Part shown: positions 22,476 to 34,219 of the stretch, in pieces
How positions within the stretch are numbered: position 1 is the first letter of the stretch
Layout of the letters: each line of letters starts with the position of its first letter
DNA from: Phycomyces nitens
Taxonomy: Eukaryota > Mucoromycota > Mucoromycetes > Mucorales > Phycomycetaceae
Direction of reading: 5' to 3'
DNA length: 64,000 nucleotides
NCBI GenBank assembly: GCA_022702545.1
Contig: JAHRBC010000005.1
Location: 186,001 to 250,000 of the forward strand
Notes under the pieces: generated by a model
Told to the model about the DNA's origin: nothing
Seen by the model: only the letters and a program-made list of their open reading frames with translations
The model's database searches: none
Position numbers and translations under genes: made by a program

Positions 22476-25400
22476 ATGTCTTCTATTACTCAACTTTGCA
22501 ACGAGGCCTGTTATTGCACTAAATGCAATGGTAACGCCCAAGGTTACAGTCTGGTAACAAAGAGAACCTCTCAGCGTCATAATAAGAGAGCAAGAATTGA
22601 CAAACTTGAAAGAATTGTGATGGGTATGATGATTTTGGTATTGTTTTTTGGCCCTTGTATAATAACACGGTTTTTTATTAAACACAGAAAGACAAAGAGA
22701 AATGGTGGAGATTGATATTGAACGTAAGGAATATTTATTTGAAGAGCAGCAGATAGTAACAAGCTATTGTATTCTATATGTAGCTATCACAACCCATCAA
22801 TCCGGTTCTATGGAAAGACAGAATGATTTTTCCCACTCACCCGTCGTGGAATCTGAGCTGATGCTGGATGGCGATGATTCAGCTGCCAATGAGGTGAATG
22901 GCAATGACAGCAACAATGAAGAGGAGAGCAATGCCGAAGACAGTGATGGTGACGACGTCGAGGAGATTGAAGTCAAGGATCTTAGCAGTGAAGGCGAGTG
23001 TTGAATAAAGAAAAAAGAACCTGAAAAAATTGAGTGTTAATAATTATCATTTTAAAATAGACCCCTTTTCCTCCCCCGAGATGCCAGAGAATCCAGTGCA
23101 CAGGTCCATTGCCATATTCGTGGTCCTGTTTGCATCCCGCTACGTGGTCAACAAGGGTGCTGTTGTCTTGATTGAGTTCATCAACGAGCTCTTGAAGATC
23201 TACGAGCAGGATTTCCAATTGCCCTCTAGCCTTCCTGGTCTCCAAAAGATGATGGGTTTCTCAGCCTTGACCAAAGGAATAAAGAAATCTGTTGTGTGCC
23301 AGGATTGCCACAAGGTGTATGAGGAAGCTGGGTCTGTTCCTGAGTTCTGTAACTCATCCAAGGTTGGTTCCCGCTCTTCCTGTGGGTGCAAGTTGATGAA
23401 GGTGTCCTCTTCTGGTACTTTGGTTCCAAGACGCCAATTCCACTATCAGTCCGTCAAGCAGGCGTTGAGTGTCCTTTTCCTCCGCCGGGATTTTGAGGCC
23501 AATATCCGCCATTGGAACAAAGAGCTTAAGGTCATGGACACCATGTGCGATGTGTACGATGGTGCCATGTGGAAGGACCTGAAGGATAAGGATGGTGTCT
23601 CCTTTGTTGCTGACCCACGTTCATTGATGCTGACATTGAACATCGATTGGTTTCAGCCATTCGATGGGGTGACTTATTCCTGTGGAGCAATCTACTTGGC
23701 AATAAACAATCTTCCTAGGGCTGAGCGGTTCAAGCCCGAGAATATCATCCTTGTTGGCCTGATGCCTGGGCCAAAGGAGCCAAAATCAGACGAGATAAAC
23801 AGCTACCTGGAGCCGCTGGTCAATGACCTGAACCAGCTGTACGTTGGTGTTTCCATCCCAACGTTTGAGTGCCCTTCTTCTGTGGTTGTCCGTGCTGCCT
23901 TGATGATGGTCGCCTGTGACATCCCTGCTGCCAGGAAGACTAGTGGCTTCACAGCCCATAACAGCACTCGGGCATGCTATAAGTGCAGTCGCAGTTTCTC
24001 CCGTCTGGAAGGCACGAGCTATGTGGACTTTCGTGGGTTTGAGTTTGTCAAGTGGAGGCTTGCCAATGGTGAAGAAAACCGGGTGCATGCTGAGGAGTGG
24101 AAGAGTGCAAGTACGCCCTCAGAAAGGCACCAGCTGGAGGTCAAAAATGGTGTTCGATGGTCGCAGCTGCACCGCCTTGGATACTTTGATCTAGTATGTG
24201 GAACGATCATTGATCCCATGCACAACCTATTCCTGGGTACGGCCAAGAGGATGGTCGAGACATGGACCGCCAGTGGTCTGATCACAGACCGGGATCTTTG
24301 TCAGATGCAAAAGGTGGCAGAGACAATGGTGTTGCCTGTGGGATATACCATGTTGAAGATGAAGATCGGAAAGGGGTTTCCCCGAATGAAAGCCGACGAG
24401 TGGAAGTCCTGGGTGTTGATTTACTCTCCTGTTCTGCTGCGGCCTGTTCTTTCTGGAACAAAGTTCAAGAATTGGATCAGCTTTGTTGATGCCTGCCGTC
24501 TCCTCACCAAGCCTACCATCACTTTTGACAAACTTGATGAGGCCCATAGTCACCTGGAGAAGTTCGGTCGGGAGTGTGAACAACAATACCCTAGTACCAT
24601 CCTCACCTGCAACATGCACCTACACCTCCATCTTCGCGACACTGTTTGTGATTTTGGACCAGTGTATGGTTATTGGCTCTTTGGGTTCGAGCGATATAAT
24701 GGGTTGTTGAAGAATGTTGATACAAACAGGAGAGATGGGTTTGAATCAACATACATAAAAAGTTTTACTGAAAATATGTATAAGGGTGATCTTGTGCAAA
24801 GACTTACATGTCAGAGCCAAGTCCCCTTCAAAGTACTATTGAAAAAACTCACCTCCTTGTCCAATACTTTTATAGTAGCCCCAGCCCCAGCACCAGCACC
24901 TCAACGCCGTTTCCGTCTTGACACATTCCTGCAAGCCTCGTTGGATGTCAGTCTTACGATTAAGGGTAACGAAGCTCTCCCTCCGTCAGCATTACCTTTA
25001 CCAACAGCAACAGCAACAACACAGATGGGTGATATCGACTATCCCCATCTCCTAGAATATTACAAGAGAGCATATGACAATGAGCACCTTGTTGACTACC
25101 TCCATGCATCTTCATCACCATTCTTTGTCAATGACCGAATCACAAAGATCAAGGCCATTGATCTTCTTGGTCAGACATACAAGGGCAAAGGTGGATCTGG
25201 CAGTCGCGGGTCATATATCCAAGCTCTTTTTCTGGATTTCGAGGGTAGAAAGACAAACGCGTACACAGGAGAAATCCAATACCTGTTCGCCCACAACTTC
25301 GTTCCTCCTCCCAGCCCCTCCAACAGCCGCCCTCATTTCCACCACAAGCAACATGTGTTTGCATTCGTCCACTGGCTTGTTCCAGATCCTGACAATCTCA

Positions 25401-25567
25401 GACCAGTTGAGCAAGTTGACGTCTGCCTCCCTGGTTTTGCGCCAAACACGTTCGACAGCATCTTGCCAGTGCACAGGATTCTCTTGGAAGTGGCTACGGC
25501 CGAATTAAAAATTGAAAACAACGCAAGGATGCTGGTCATTCCACTGCCAAAAAAAATATATGCATAA
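22476..25567 (+). CDS. E3 gene A: Tnp2/CACTA-type transposase, about 968 aa
   Basis: Exons inferred: 22476-22623 (148 nt, same length as in E1 and E2), 22688-22723, 22784-22999 and 23061-25567. The last donor (GTTGAA) is non-standard, so that junction is less sure. The N-terminal Cys motif reads CYCTKC, and exon 3 is acidic. The core motifs LTLNIDWFQPFDG, VACDIPAARK, CYKC, DPMHNLFLGTAKR, HLHLHLRDT and FERYNGLLK are in the family order. Near the C-terminal quarter is a short Pro/Ala repeat (PAPAPAP). Same inferred role as E2 gene A, but clearly a different subfamily that groups with E6. Confidence 0.88.
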
Positions 25568-25582
25568 ATACAAATAAAACTT

Positions 25583-25604
25583 TTCTCTCTCTCTCTCTCT
25601 CTTT
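25583..25604. repeat. CT dinucleotide microsatellite
   Basis: About nine CT units lie in the intergenic gap between the converging genes A and B of E3. Confidence 0.85.
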
Positions 25605-25704
25605 TAAAGAAGCAAAAAACAAAACAAAGCCAAGTAAAATATACATATAGTCCAAATAGCGCATATGTGAAACAGGGTGAAAATTAAGAGAAAAAGAAAA
25701 CGTT

Positions 25705-26891
25705 TTATTGTCTCAGTGACCATTGAGGAAGGGAAGAAGAAAGCCCCTCAGGGACTGCTAAATCCGCAACGCAGCCAAATACTCTTGGGAGCATTTGGCG
25801 CACGTTGACACCCAAGCCAAGGAGCAAGTACGAGTCCAACAACTCAATCAACTGATTGAACTAATATACATTCATTAGAATATTATTTTATGATTCAAAA
25901 GCAATAAAAAAATTTATTTAAATAATATGTTACCTCATCGCTCCTCCAGCCTGGGCGTACTGTGCGGATCATCCACTGACCAGGAACTCCAGGAAACTCA
26001 TCCTCAGACTCACCCTCAGACATTGCTGCCTTTTGGATGAGTGCTGAGCAATCATTGCCTATCGCATTGTCAATGGCATCCTTGTTGGAGAGGTATGCCA
26101 TTCGACGGCGATGGAAATGCTAATCAAACATATGTTTAATATTGTTTTTCAATCTCAAGTCTTTTAGATGCTATACTATTACATACATCAGCTTCCCGGC
26201 CGGCTTTTCTGGCACAAGCATTTGCGGCTACCCGTGCCTCAGGAGACGCCCTCTCCTGGCGACGCCTTCCGCAAAAGTTCCGGTAGACACTGTCCCGAAG
26301 ATCCCTTTGGCGCAAGCCAGTGTTGATGAACGTTGGGCCCAGGTAGGCAAGGAGTTCAAGAACCAACTCCTTGTTGGGAGATTCATTGAAATGAACCTCC
26401 GTTCTCCACCTGGGCCTGTTGTTGTTGGCTTGAACCATAGCCGGGTTGTTTGACCTGAAATTGGGCCTCCACAGATAGTCTCGTATATGTCGCTATTAAA
26501 TTTTTATAAGCCAATGAATTGGTAAGCTATTGAGAATATTAATACTTACAAACGCTTCTGTGGCGGCACCAGGGTTATACTCCACCACAGCCGGGATGAT
26601 GGGAGCTGGGCCAGTGGCAGGGATGGCAACAGGACCAGGAGCAGGGCCAACAATGGTGAATAGCTCCTCACCAAAGGCAGAAGCAAGCTCGGCGGCAGGA
26701 ACTGCACTGTTGTTGGCAGCCACCAACTCAGCCAAACTGTCAATAGCCTCGACAGTACTGGCGTTGCCTTCGATGCTGGTGCCAATGCGAGAATCTACCC
26801 TGACAAGGATGTTTTGAATATCCCGCAAGGTCTCCAACAATTGGAGTTGCTCATCGGTTGAGCGAGAAGTGGGAGTGGATCTTGGTGCCAT
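25705..26891 (-). CDS. E3 gene B: accessory protein, about 329 aa
   Basis: Minus-strand exons 26891-26550, 26492-26187, 26119-25934 and 25860-25705 (342, 306, 186, 156 nt) are all in phase 0. The N-terminus has an Ala/Pro-rich tract around IVGPAPGPVAIPATGPAP. Exon 2 carries RPRWRTEVHFNESPNKE, exon 3 begins with basic HFHRRR and holds MSEGESEDE and GWRSDE at its end. Exon 2 is exactly as long as in E1, E2 and E6. No recognised domain. Its stop lies 137 bp from the gene A stop, facing it, so the two transcripts may overlap at their 3' ends. Confidence 0.85.
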
Positions 26892-27287
26892 TGTCTATAG
26901 AATATCATATGTTTTCAAAATTAGCTTTATATTCTCTTTATAAATTATAGACTCTACTCTTTACATACAAAATACTTGGTTTGCGAGTGCAGGAGGGTTG
27001 ATTCAATTGTAAATAGATGGTCTTTATATACACAGATGAGTTTAATAAACAGATTCCTAATTACCCTTTGTATACTTTGTATAAATTAATAAAAAAATAA
27101 TTTTGGATCTCTGCTTGAAATTAAATATCATTTCTTTCTTTCTTTTTGTTCTATCTTCTTATCTCTGTTGTTTTATCTCTACGTGGGTTTCTAATAAGAC
27201 ATTCTTTATACTAACAAATTAATGGCTTCTTTATAAATGTATACTCATCCCAATACATTCTCTCTACATTGCCCATCTAGACTAATC

Positions 27288-27940
27288 ATGGTCAGTTACA
27301 TGTGCCGGTGCCATCTTGCAAGTTATTCTGATTGTCTCTTTCTATCCTGTAGACCTCTTCCACTTGTACAGCCTATTATATGGTGCCATCATCAATGCCA
27401 GGGTAAATAAAATCTTTTCGTGTCCAATTTCTTTTTTTCTCAACGTTTGTTATTCTACAATAGGCCGCCGCCATCACTGTCTACCCCATCTGCCTCCTTC
27501 ATCATCTACGACTGGTTATCATAATGGTAATGCCGTTTCTTGGTCTTTGTGCTTTTCCCTAATATTATTCTGGCTATTTACTAATACTTTTCTATATTCT
27601 TAAAAAGTTATTGTTGGCCGCCATATACCATCCCTCTACTATAATTGCCAACTCTGTTTTTGGTATGTAAATCAATTTTTCTATCACTCAATTCACCCAT
27701 ATTAATTTATTTTATCCCATCTCTAGTCAATCTAATCATACAAGATGCCATGCCGCACAACTCTGCCCCTCTTTGCCCATTCTTATCCAATCCTTGCAAT
27801 GTAAGTATAATATCCCTTGCATCTTGAATAGCACCCGCACTTTTGAATATATGTCACTAATATAACTTTTATTATATCAGAATACTACTGCAACCACCCA
27901 AATTGCTGCCGGACCCTATTTTCAGGTATTGTTCAGTAGA
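27288..27940 (+). other. E3 gene C: candidate micro-exon unit
   Basis: An ATG at 27288-27290 is followed at once by a donor (GTCAGT). A 50-nt exon at 27353-27402 and an exon from 27464 follow, with further GT/AG pairs at about 27661-27727 and 27800-27881. The spliced frame gives a 37-codon peptide beginning MTSST and ending IIYDWLS. It matches the second E6 module codon for codon in length. Peptide or non-coding RNA cannot be decided from sequence alone. It starts about 400 bp upstream of gene B and runs the opposite way. Confidence 0.4.
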
Positions 27941-28494
27941 GAAGTATCCGATCCAAGTAATATCAAATAGGCTGGTAGAAGCGGCAAGGATAGACAGTAA
28001 TAGTATTAGAGCTTGTGTATAGAACCATTCTATTCTTTCCAATAAACACAAATATAAACCATAAACCTTTTAAGTACGGGGTATAAAATGATGGAAAGAG
28101 TAATTATTGCTTGATTATACAATAATGAGTTTCAAAGAGTAGTCAATACTGGCAGTTTGAATGGGTAAACAATAATAAACCCTCACTATTAGTGTATGAA
28201 AAACAACAATAAGATCGCCCTTTCAAGATGTAAACACAATACCTGTACACCAAAAACATAATGTCGGATGTAACAATTGAGTATATCAAGTCAGTTAAGC
28301 ATGTCAAAAATGCTAACAAACCTTTGTTCCGTTTGCTGTCACAACTTTTACCATGTTTATTTCGAGTCTTACAACCTGATAGGAACCTAGGTTCTCCTAT
28401 CTGTCATATCTGTGTTTTACCATAGAAAATTCGCGACTTTTCACATATTTATTTACAGTTTTACACATGATCTACTTTTACCGTTTTCCTAGTG
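27941..28494 (+). other. E3 right terminal region
   Basis: No gene is seen. It contains ATTCTTTCCAATAAACA, a possible poly(A) region shared with E6 near 20700, and ends with the right TIR. Confidence 0.55.
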
Positions 28495-28498
28495 CCTG

Positions 28499-28874
28499 TG
28501 TCAGAGTTGACATCGGCAACTGAAATTGGCTCTTGATAGGCAACCAGTAATGGTTGACCTTGTTGGGTAAACGATCAAGACCTTGCCGATTGGTTTCCCT
28601 ATATATGTTTCTAAATGTCTCAAGTGTCTTAGATTGCGAATATCTCTTAAGTATATTCTACTGGACAATAGCCATCTAAGACATATTAACGTAGCTATAC
28701 ATTTAGCCATAAATCTAATTACATTTTGTATAAATAGTAAAAGGATTTGTATCAATAAAAAGCGATCTATCTATTACCTAAAAACTATTCTTTGAACTTG
28801 ATGATCCCCAGTGGTATTGATTCTGTGACTTAGTTACAAGTGCCAAAAAAGAAATACCAGATCGATACCTGACA
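28499..28874 (+). repeat. Solo LTR B, 376 bp
   Basis: It begins TGTCAGAGTTGACATC and ends CGATACCTGACA, the TG...CA ends of LTRs. A 376-bp inverted copy lies at 61848-62223 with a 4-bp direct repeat TATT, which fixes the boundaries. No internal retrotransposon sequence adjoins either copy. The left edge is 1 bp from the TSD of E3, and the right edge is 64 bp from the tRNA 3' end. Confidence 0.82.
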
Positions 28875-28938
28875 CATGACAGAATTGAAAAAATTCTGAT
28901 TCAACTTTATTTATCAAGTTAAGTCGTTGGCTGAATGT

Positions 28939-29011
28939 TGCCACAAGTGTGGATTGAACACACGACCTTTAGATCTTCAGTCTAACGCTCTCCCAGCTGA
29001 GCTATTGCGGC
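28939..29011 (-). tRNA. tRNA-Phe (anticodon GAA)
   Basis: The 73-nt sequence folds as a cloverleaf. The acceptor stem is GCCGCAA with TTGTGGC (one G-T pair), followed by discriminator A. The D-arm is AGCTCAGCTGGGAGAGC. The anticodon stem TTAGA/TCTAA has loop CTGAAGA, with anticodon GAA at 28978-28976. The T-arm is GTGTGTTCAATCCACAC. No intron and no encoded CCA. The internal A box (TAGCTCAGCTGGG) and B box (GTTCAATCC) for RNA polymerase III are intact. A T6 run on its strand (28886-28891) could terminate transcription. It is the only cellular housekeeping gene in the window. Confidence 0.96.
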
Positions 29012-29943
29012 ATACTCTTTTTGACACGGTGTGTTGTGGTGTTGTCGGCCTCAGTCGCAACCCGATTTTTGGGCCGTTTTGGGTAGCCAAGGTCACTGAC
29101 AGTGCAGGTAGTCATGACGTGGTCCTCAATTTATTTCATTTGCCGACGGCGGGCGAGGACCTTTGCACCTTTTCCCTTTGACATTTTTTTTTCTTGTCTC
29201 TCAATTTTTCTAATTTTTCCTTAACAAAACCTTTTCCCCTTTCTTTCGATTTCCACTCACACTAAAATTTAGTGTTGTGTTTTGTTGTACACTTCTTTAA
29301 CAATTTTGGTAAAGAATCTCTCGTTAGTCAAGTCTACAAATCTCCCAACAATTTTCTCATTTATTTAGTTTTATTATTATTTTTATTTTTATTGATTCTA
29401 TTCTATCCAATCTTCTGTCAACTCTTCCGTATGTTATTTTATGATTTCATACAACATCTTTCTATTATTTTATCGTATATTATTTTATCCAACAATTAGT
29501 ATAAATATCTCAAAATCAAACACTCAATAAACAATGTCGAATTCTGATACAAGTTTCTTCTCTGACAAAGTTGTCTGAATCCTTATTCTTTCTTGTGAAT
29601 TTCTTCCGTTATATTTTGTTTCTTACCAAGTCTTCGTGGAAGATTGGTTGTTCTTTATATTTTTATTTGTATTAGTTAAGTCTTCTTGGAAGATTGACTA
29701 CCCCCTTTTTTTTTTATTCTCATTTGTATCCCTGTGCTGTATTTCGTTATTGATTCACCTGTGGTGAAGTTAATATCATATATTTGTATCCATCCTATTT
29801 GTATCCCTTTTTGCTCTCACTTTTGTGAAAGCATTTCTTATTCCTGTTCTTGTAGTCACTTTGGTAACAAAGCGACTATCTTATTTGCACCCGTTTCCTC
29901 TTTTTCGAACCTATTCTTCTTCCATTCCGGATTTCGATCCATA
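29012..29943. other. Non-TE flank with spaced hairpins, no recognised gene
   Basis: This stretch has no copy elsewhere in the window. It contains a palindrome at 29260-29274 (CACTAAAATTTAGTG), a TATAAATA-like box near 29503 followed by ATG at 29534 with a frame of only 14 codons, and then a series of six short hairpins from 29564 to 29878. T-rich tracts are common. It could be the promoter/leader of an unknown transcript or a piece of an unrecognised repeat. Confidence 0.4.
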
Positions 29944-30552
29944 TTACACTGCAAAAGAAGGGTTGTATTAGCCAGAATTAGAGATTTTGAATTATTACGA
30001 ATTTTTAAAAATGAATTCTAACTCCATCATTTTGATGATTTTTTAATGATGAGACCTAATTTCGCATTTTATTTCATATATGAGCTCTAAATCGCAGATT
30101 TGATGCAAAATAGCACACATTTTAAATGACTTTGCAAAACAAATAAATAAAATTGGTACTATTTTTTTTTCATTTTTATAAACTATATCAATTTTTACGA
30201 TTCTTGCTTTTTTATTGATTTTATAGACAAAACATTCAATATATTTAAGATGAATCAATGTGTACATAATAATAATGACCAATATTTTAAAATAAAAAAA
30301 TAATATTCAAGGATAATTAATAATTTCGGCACCATTAGTAATCCACCAATTTTTTTTGAATTTAACAGAGATTGGGTTTGTAATGGTTATAAATATTAAG
30401 GGAGATTGATTCAAAGCCCAGATATCAAAAGACAATGATGAATAAATGGTGTGTTTGATGGTAGGATTAATAATATATATCATCTCGCTCTGAAATATGA
30501 TTCATATAAAAAAGAGCCAAATATAATACCTCTTGCTCATATAATCTTTATT

Positions 30553-33500
30553 ATGAATAACATTAAAAACGAAACATACAATCTCCTGTGCAAATGTTCG
30601 GCCTGTACCAAATATACAGCTGATGGAATATTGCAGAATGCACAGACATTCATGTGCCATAAGAATTCTGATAATGTGTCAAGCATTGGTCCCAAGGATA
30701 GAGATGATTGTAAGTGAAATTGTATATCATTATTCATAATCTAATAATGTTTGTTGTTAATTATTACAGCCAATGTCAGAAGCACAGTTGAAGAAGAGTC
30801 AGATATCATAATGCCTGATGTTTCTAATGAGTTTATTGATTGTAAGTGTGATATATTTTGGTTATCAATTACAGGTACTAACTTTTATTTTATTATAGAT
30901 GAAGACAACTTTTCTATCATGTCAGTCAAAACTACTGGACAACAGATACCTTTCTTGAGAGAAGACGATGTTTTTGACGTTGAGGAGGAATTAGATGTTG
31001 AGTCATCACTCATTGCAGCTGACAATGAGGATTCCGATTCAAATGATGAATCTAGCGATGAAGATGAGACTGAGATTGATGGCGGCAATGGTTTTGAACA
31101 AATGATGGCTTCAAGTATGTATACATAAAATACAAACATATTTAATTGTATACAAGTTATTTATCATATACTTTCCTTTGTAGTTGGATCCCTGAAAATT
31201 CATGACATGTCCCAAACCAGCCAGTTCATGGCCATCTTTGGCGTTATCTTCCAAGCATTCTACTTGGTGCAAACGGGAGGATCGGCCATGCTCAAATTCT
31301 TCCGCCATCTTCTTGTTGCATTTGAGAAGGATACTGACCTGCCTCTTACTGTCAACGCCTTGAAAGCAATGACCGGATTTGACGTAATGACCAAAGGCAT
31401 TGTAAAGTACACCGTTTGCAACAAGTGCTTTGCAATCTACTTGCCAGACAATCATCAGCCAACATGCACGTTCAAGAAGTATTCCACCACACAAGCCCAA
31501 ATTTGCAACAATCCTCTTTTCCACAATTCATCAGCCAGAGATCCTATTCCGTTCATGGTGTTCCCATACAATTTGCTCAAGAACACTTTGACACAGTATC
31601 TCTGTAAGCCTGGATTTGAGGACAAGATGTTGCAATGGAGATCAAGAGAGACCGTTGAGAACACCTTCCTTGACATATATGATGGTGCAATGTGGAATGA
31701 GTTGCTCGATGATAATGATATGCCATTTGTTGATGATAACTATTCTCTCATGTTGACATTGAACGTGGATTGGTTTCAGCCATTCGATGGGCGCACTCAT
31801 GCCAGTGGTGCGTTGTATCTGTCAATCAACAACTTGCCCAGGGAAGAAAGGATGAAGCCAGAAAATATCATTCTTGTTGGTGTCATGCCAGGGCCAAAGG
31901 AAGCAAAGACTGATCAGATGAACAACTTTCTTGAACCTCTTGTTGACGAGTTGGTTGACTTCTACAGTGGAATGACAATCAAGACGGCCATGTTCCCTGG
32001 TGGTGTTCATGTTCGTGCTGCTCTTATGTGTGTTGCCTGCGATATACCAGCTGCAAGAAAAACCGCGGGATTTACAGGGCATGCAAGCACCAACGCCTGT
32101 CACAAGTGTGCACGTCAATTTTCGGTGATTGATGGATCAAGCAAGATCGATTACTCTGGATTTGACGTTGATAATTGGACACCAAGAGAAAAGGCAACCA
32201 ATGCTGTGCATGCCGAAATGTGGTTCAATGCAGAATCAGACGTCGAGCGAGCAGAGTTGGAGAAGCACAATGGTACCCGGTATTCAGAATTGCACCGTCT
32301 ACATTACTTTGATCCTGTTCGGTGTACAATTGTGGATCCTATGCACAACTTGTTTCTTGGCACAGCCAAACGGATGGTCAACATTTGGAGAGACCTCGGT
32401 TATTTTCCCAGCACTACTCTTGCCCGCATGCAACATCTGGCAGATTCCATTCTTGTTCCTCCTGGATATGCTGTATTGTCCAACAAAATTGCTTCTGGGT
32501 TCCCATATATGAAGGCAGACGAGTGGCGATCGTGGTGTCTTGTGTATTCGCTGGTTGTCCTGGAGAATGCTTTGCCAGAAACAGACTACAATAACTGGCT
32601 AGTATTTGTTGATGCATGTCGCCTATTGACAGGACCATCTGTCACGACCCAGAGTATAGACGAAGCACACCAGCTCCTTGGTGATTTTGGCGAAAAGTGC
32701 GAGATATTGTATGGAACTGTCAGTATCACGCCAAACATGCATCTGCATATGCACTTACGTGAGTCCATGCTTGACTTTGGCCCTGTCTATGCATTCTGGT
32801 TGTATAGCTTTGAACGATACAATGGCAAGCTCAAGAACATCAAGACAAATCGCCGCAATGGATTCGAGGTCACTTTCATGAAGGTCTTCTTGGAAAAGGG
32901 ATTCATCAGCAACTTTCTTCAGTTCTATTCTGCCAAACTTTCACCACCCATGGTAGAATTTCTCCAAGAAGTTGCTCAAATAGCACCGACGCCTGTCAGA
33001 TCCTTGGTGAACTCTGAGTACGGCCACCCTCCACATCTTCAATTCAACCTCAACATGTTCCTCCAAGCAGCCACCAATCCATGGTTTAATGTCACTGGAA
33101 GTGAAGCCCTGCCATTGACCTCGTTGCCATTGAAATTGTCGCCTTTATCTATAATGACTGGCAATCATTATAAGTACTTGGTCAAATTTTATAACAAGGC
33201 TTACCAAGACACTGGCATTTCCTTCTGTGCCACGGATAGCATCCCACTTGGAGGGCATGTCTATATCAATGACCGGATTCGCAAGATGAAGAAGATTTCG
33301 TTGCTAGGACAAGAGTATTGGAGTGGTGAAAAGAAAAAGCGCGGTTCTTTTGTACAAGTCTTGTTTCTGGACAATTCGACAAGTAAATTTGTTGCATTTC
33401 CCGGCCAGATTGAGTATTTATTTACTCATGTTATCAAGATTGGTGGAATCGAAAGAGTTTCTACTTTTGCTTTCGTCAAATGGTTTCCGACGTATAATGC

Positions 33501-33687
33501 TGGCAGATATCAACCGTTGATAAACCAAGGTCTGGAGCTGTGGGAGAAGGGGTTTTTAGAGGAGACCGTTGAGTGTATTATTCCAGTACATCGTCTGCAT
33601 TCTTGCTTTGCATTGACAACTCACAATCTCCAACAAGGGTCTCAAAAACGCCTAATTATTCCATTACCTAGAAAAGTCGTCACTTAA
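30553..33687 (+). CDS. E4 gene A: Tnp2/CACTA-type transposase, about 982 aa
   Basis: Exons 30553-30709, 30770-30841, 30899-31114 and 31184-33687 join in frame; donors are GTAAGT, GTAAGT and GTATGT. The Cys motif LLCKCSACTKY lies about 12 residues in, and exon 3 is acidic (SDSNDESSDEDE). Core motifs: LTLNVDWFQPFDG, VACDIPAARK, CHKC, DPMHNLFLGTAKR, HLHMHLRES, FERYNGKLK. The ATG at 30553 is chosen because it places the Cys motif as in the other copies; an in-frame ATG upstream at 30451 is possible. Inferred role as for E2 gene A. No disabling change is seen. Confidence 0.9.
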
Positions 33688-34219
33688 TAAAAAAAATTGC
33701 GTTTTTGACCACAAACATCAGCCACGTAATGCTTATTTTTCTTGTTTTACTTTACTATCTGTTCTTTTATCAATACATTTTTAAGATTGATTAAAATATT
33801 AGATTGATATATACAAGTTACGTCCTTTAAAACAGATCTCAAAACAAATATTTATTTTCTCCAGCTCATTATGTGATAAGCCAAGTAGTTGTTTATTTAA
33901 TACCCGATAATCAGCTATATTTTAAAGTTTATACTACATAATATACTAAAAATTTTCATTTAAATTCCAAGTTTATAAAGCCGATGAAAATATTTTATTT
34001 TGCTATTAAATATTTGTTTTGCAATAATTATGACTAAAATAAAATAACCATTAAAAATAATATTGTTTCTCACCATCTTGTCTTTCTTTATTTTTTATTG
34101 CAACAACAATACAAAAACGAGTAATGCCAACCCTACCACCATCATCTTCCAGCCCAACAACTTGTTTCAACTTATTCAATAAAGACCATTATATCAAGAC
34201 AACCAAATACAAATTTTTT
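33688..34219. other. Gap between converging genes A and B of E4
   Basis: 532 bp of AT-rich DNA, longer than the 100-140 bp gap in E1, E2 and E3. I see no gene in it. It probably holds the two 3' untranslated regions and may record an insertion lost or decayed. Confidence 0.5.

Larger units (their letters stand above)
22234..28494 (+). mobile_element. E3: complete Tnp2 element, apparently intact
   Basis: The termini are CACTGGGAAAACGGT and ACCGTTTTCCTAGTG, imperfect inverted repeats. The TSD is CCT (22231-22233, 28495-28497). It is 6261 bp long. It has gene A, convergent gene B and a gene C region. Its coding DNA is visibly more GC-rich than that of E1 or E4. The target was the LTR relic A'. 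Confidence 0.92.

Noticed and set aside
28927..29181. 84-codon plus-strand frame
   Set aside because: It starts inside the antisense strand of the tRNA-Phe gene and shows no protein-like conservation.
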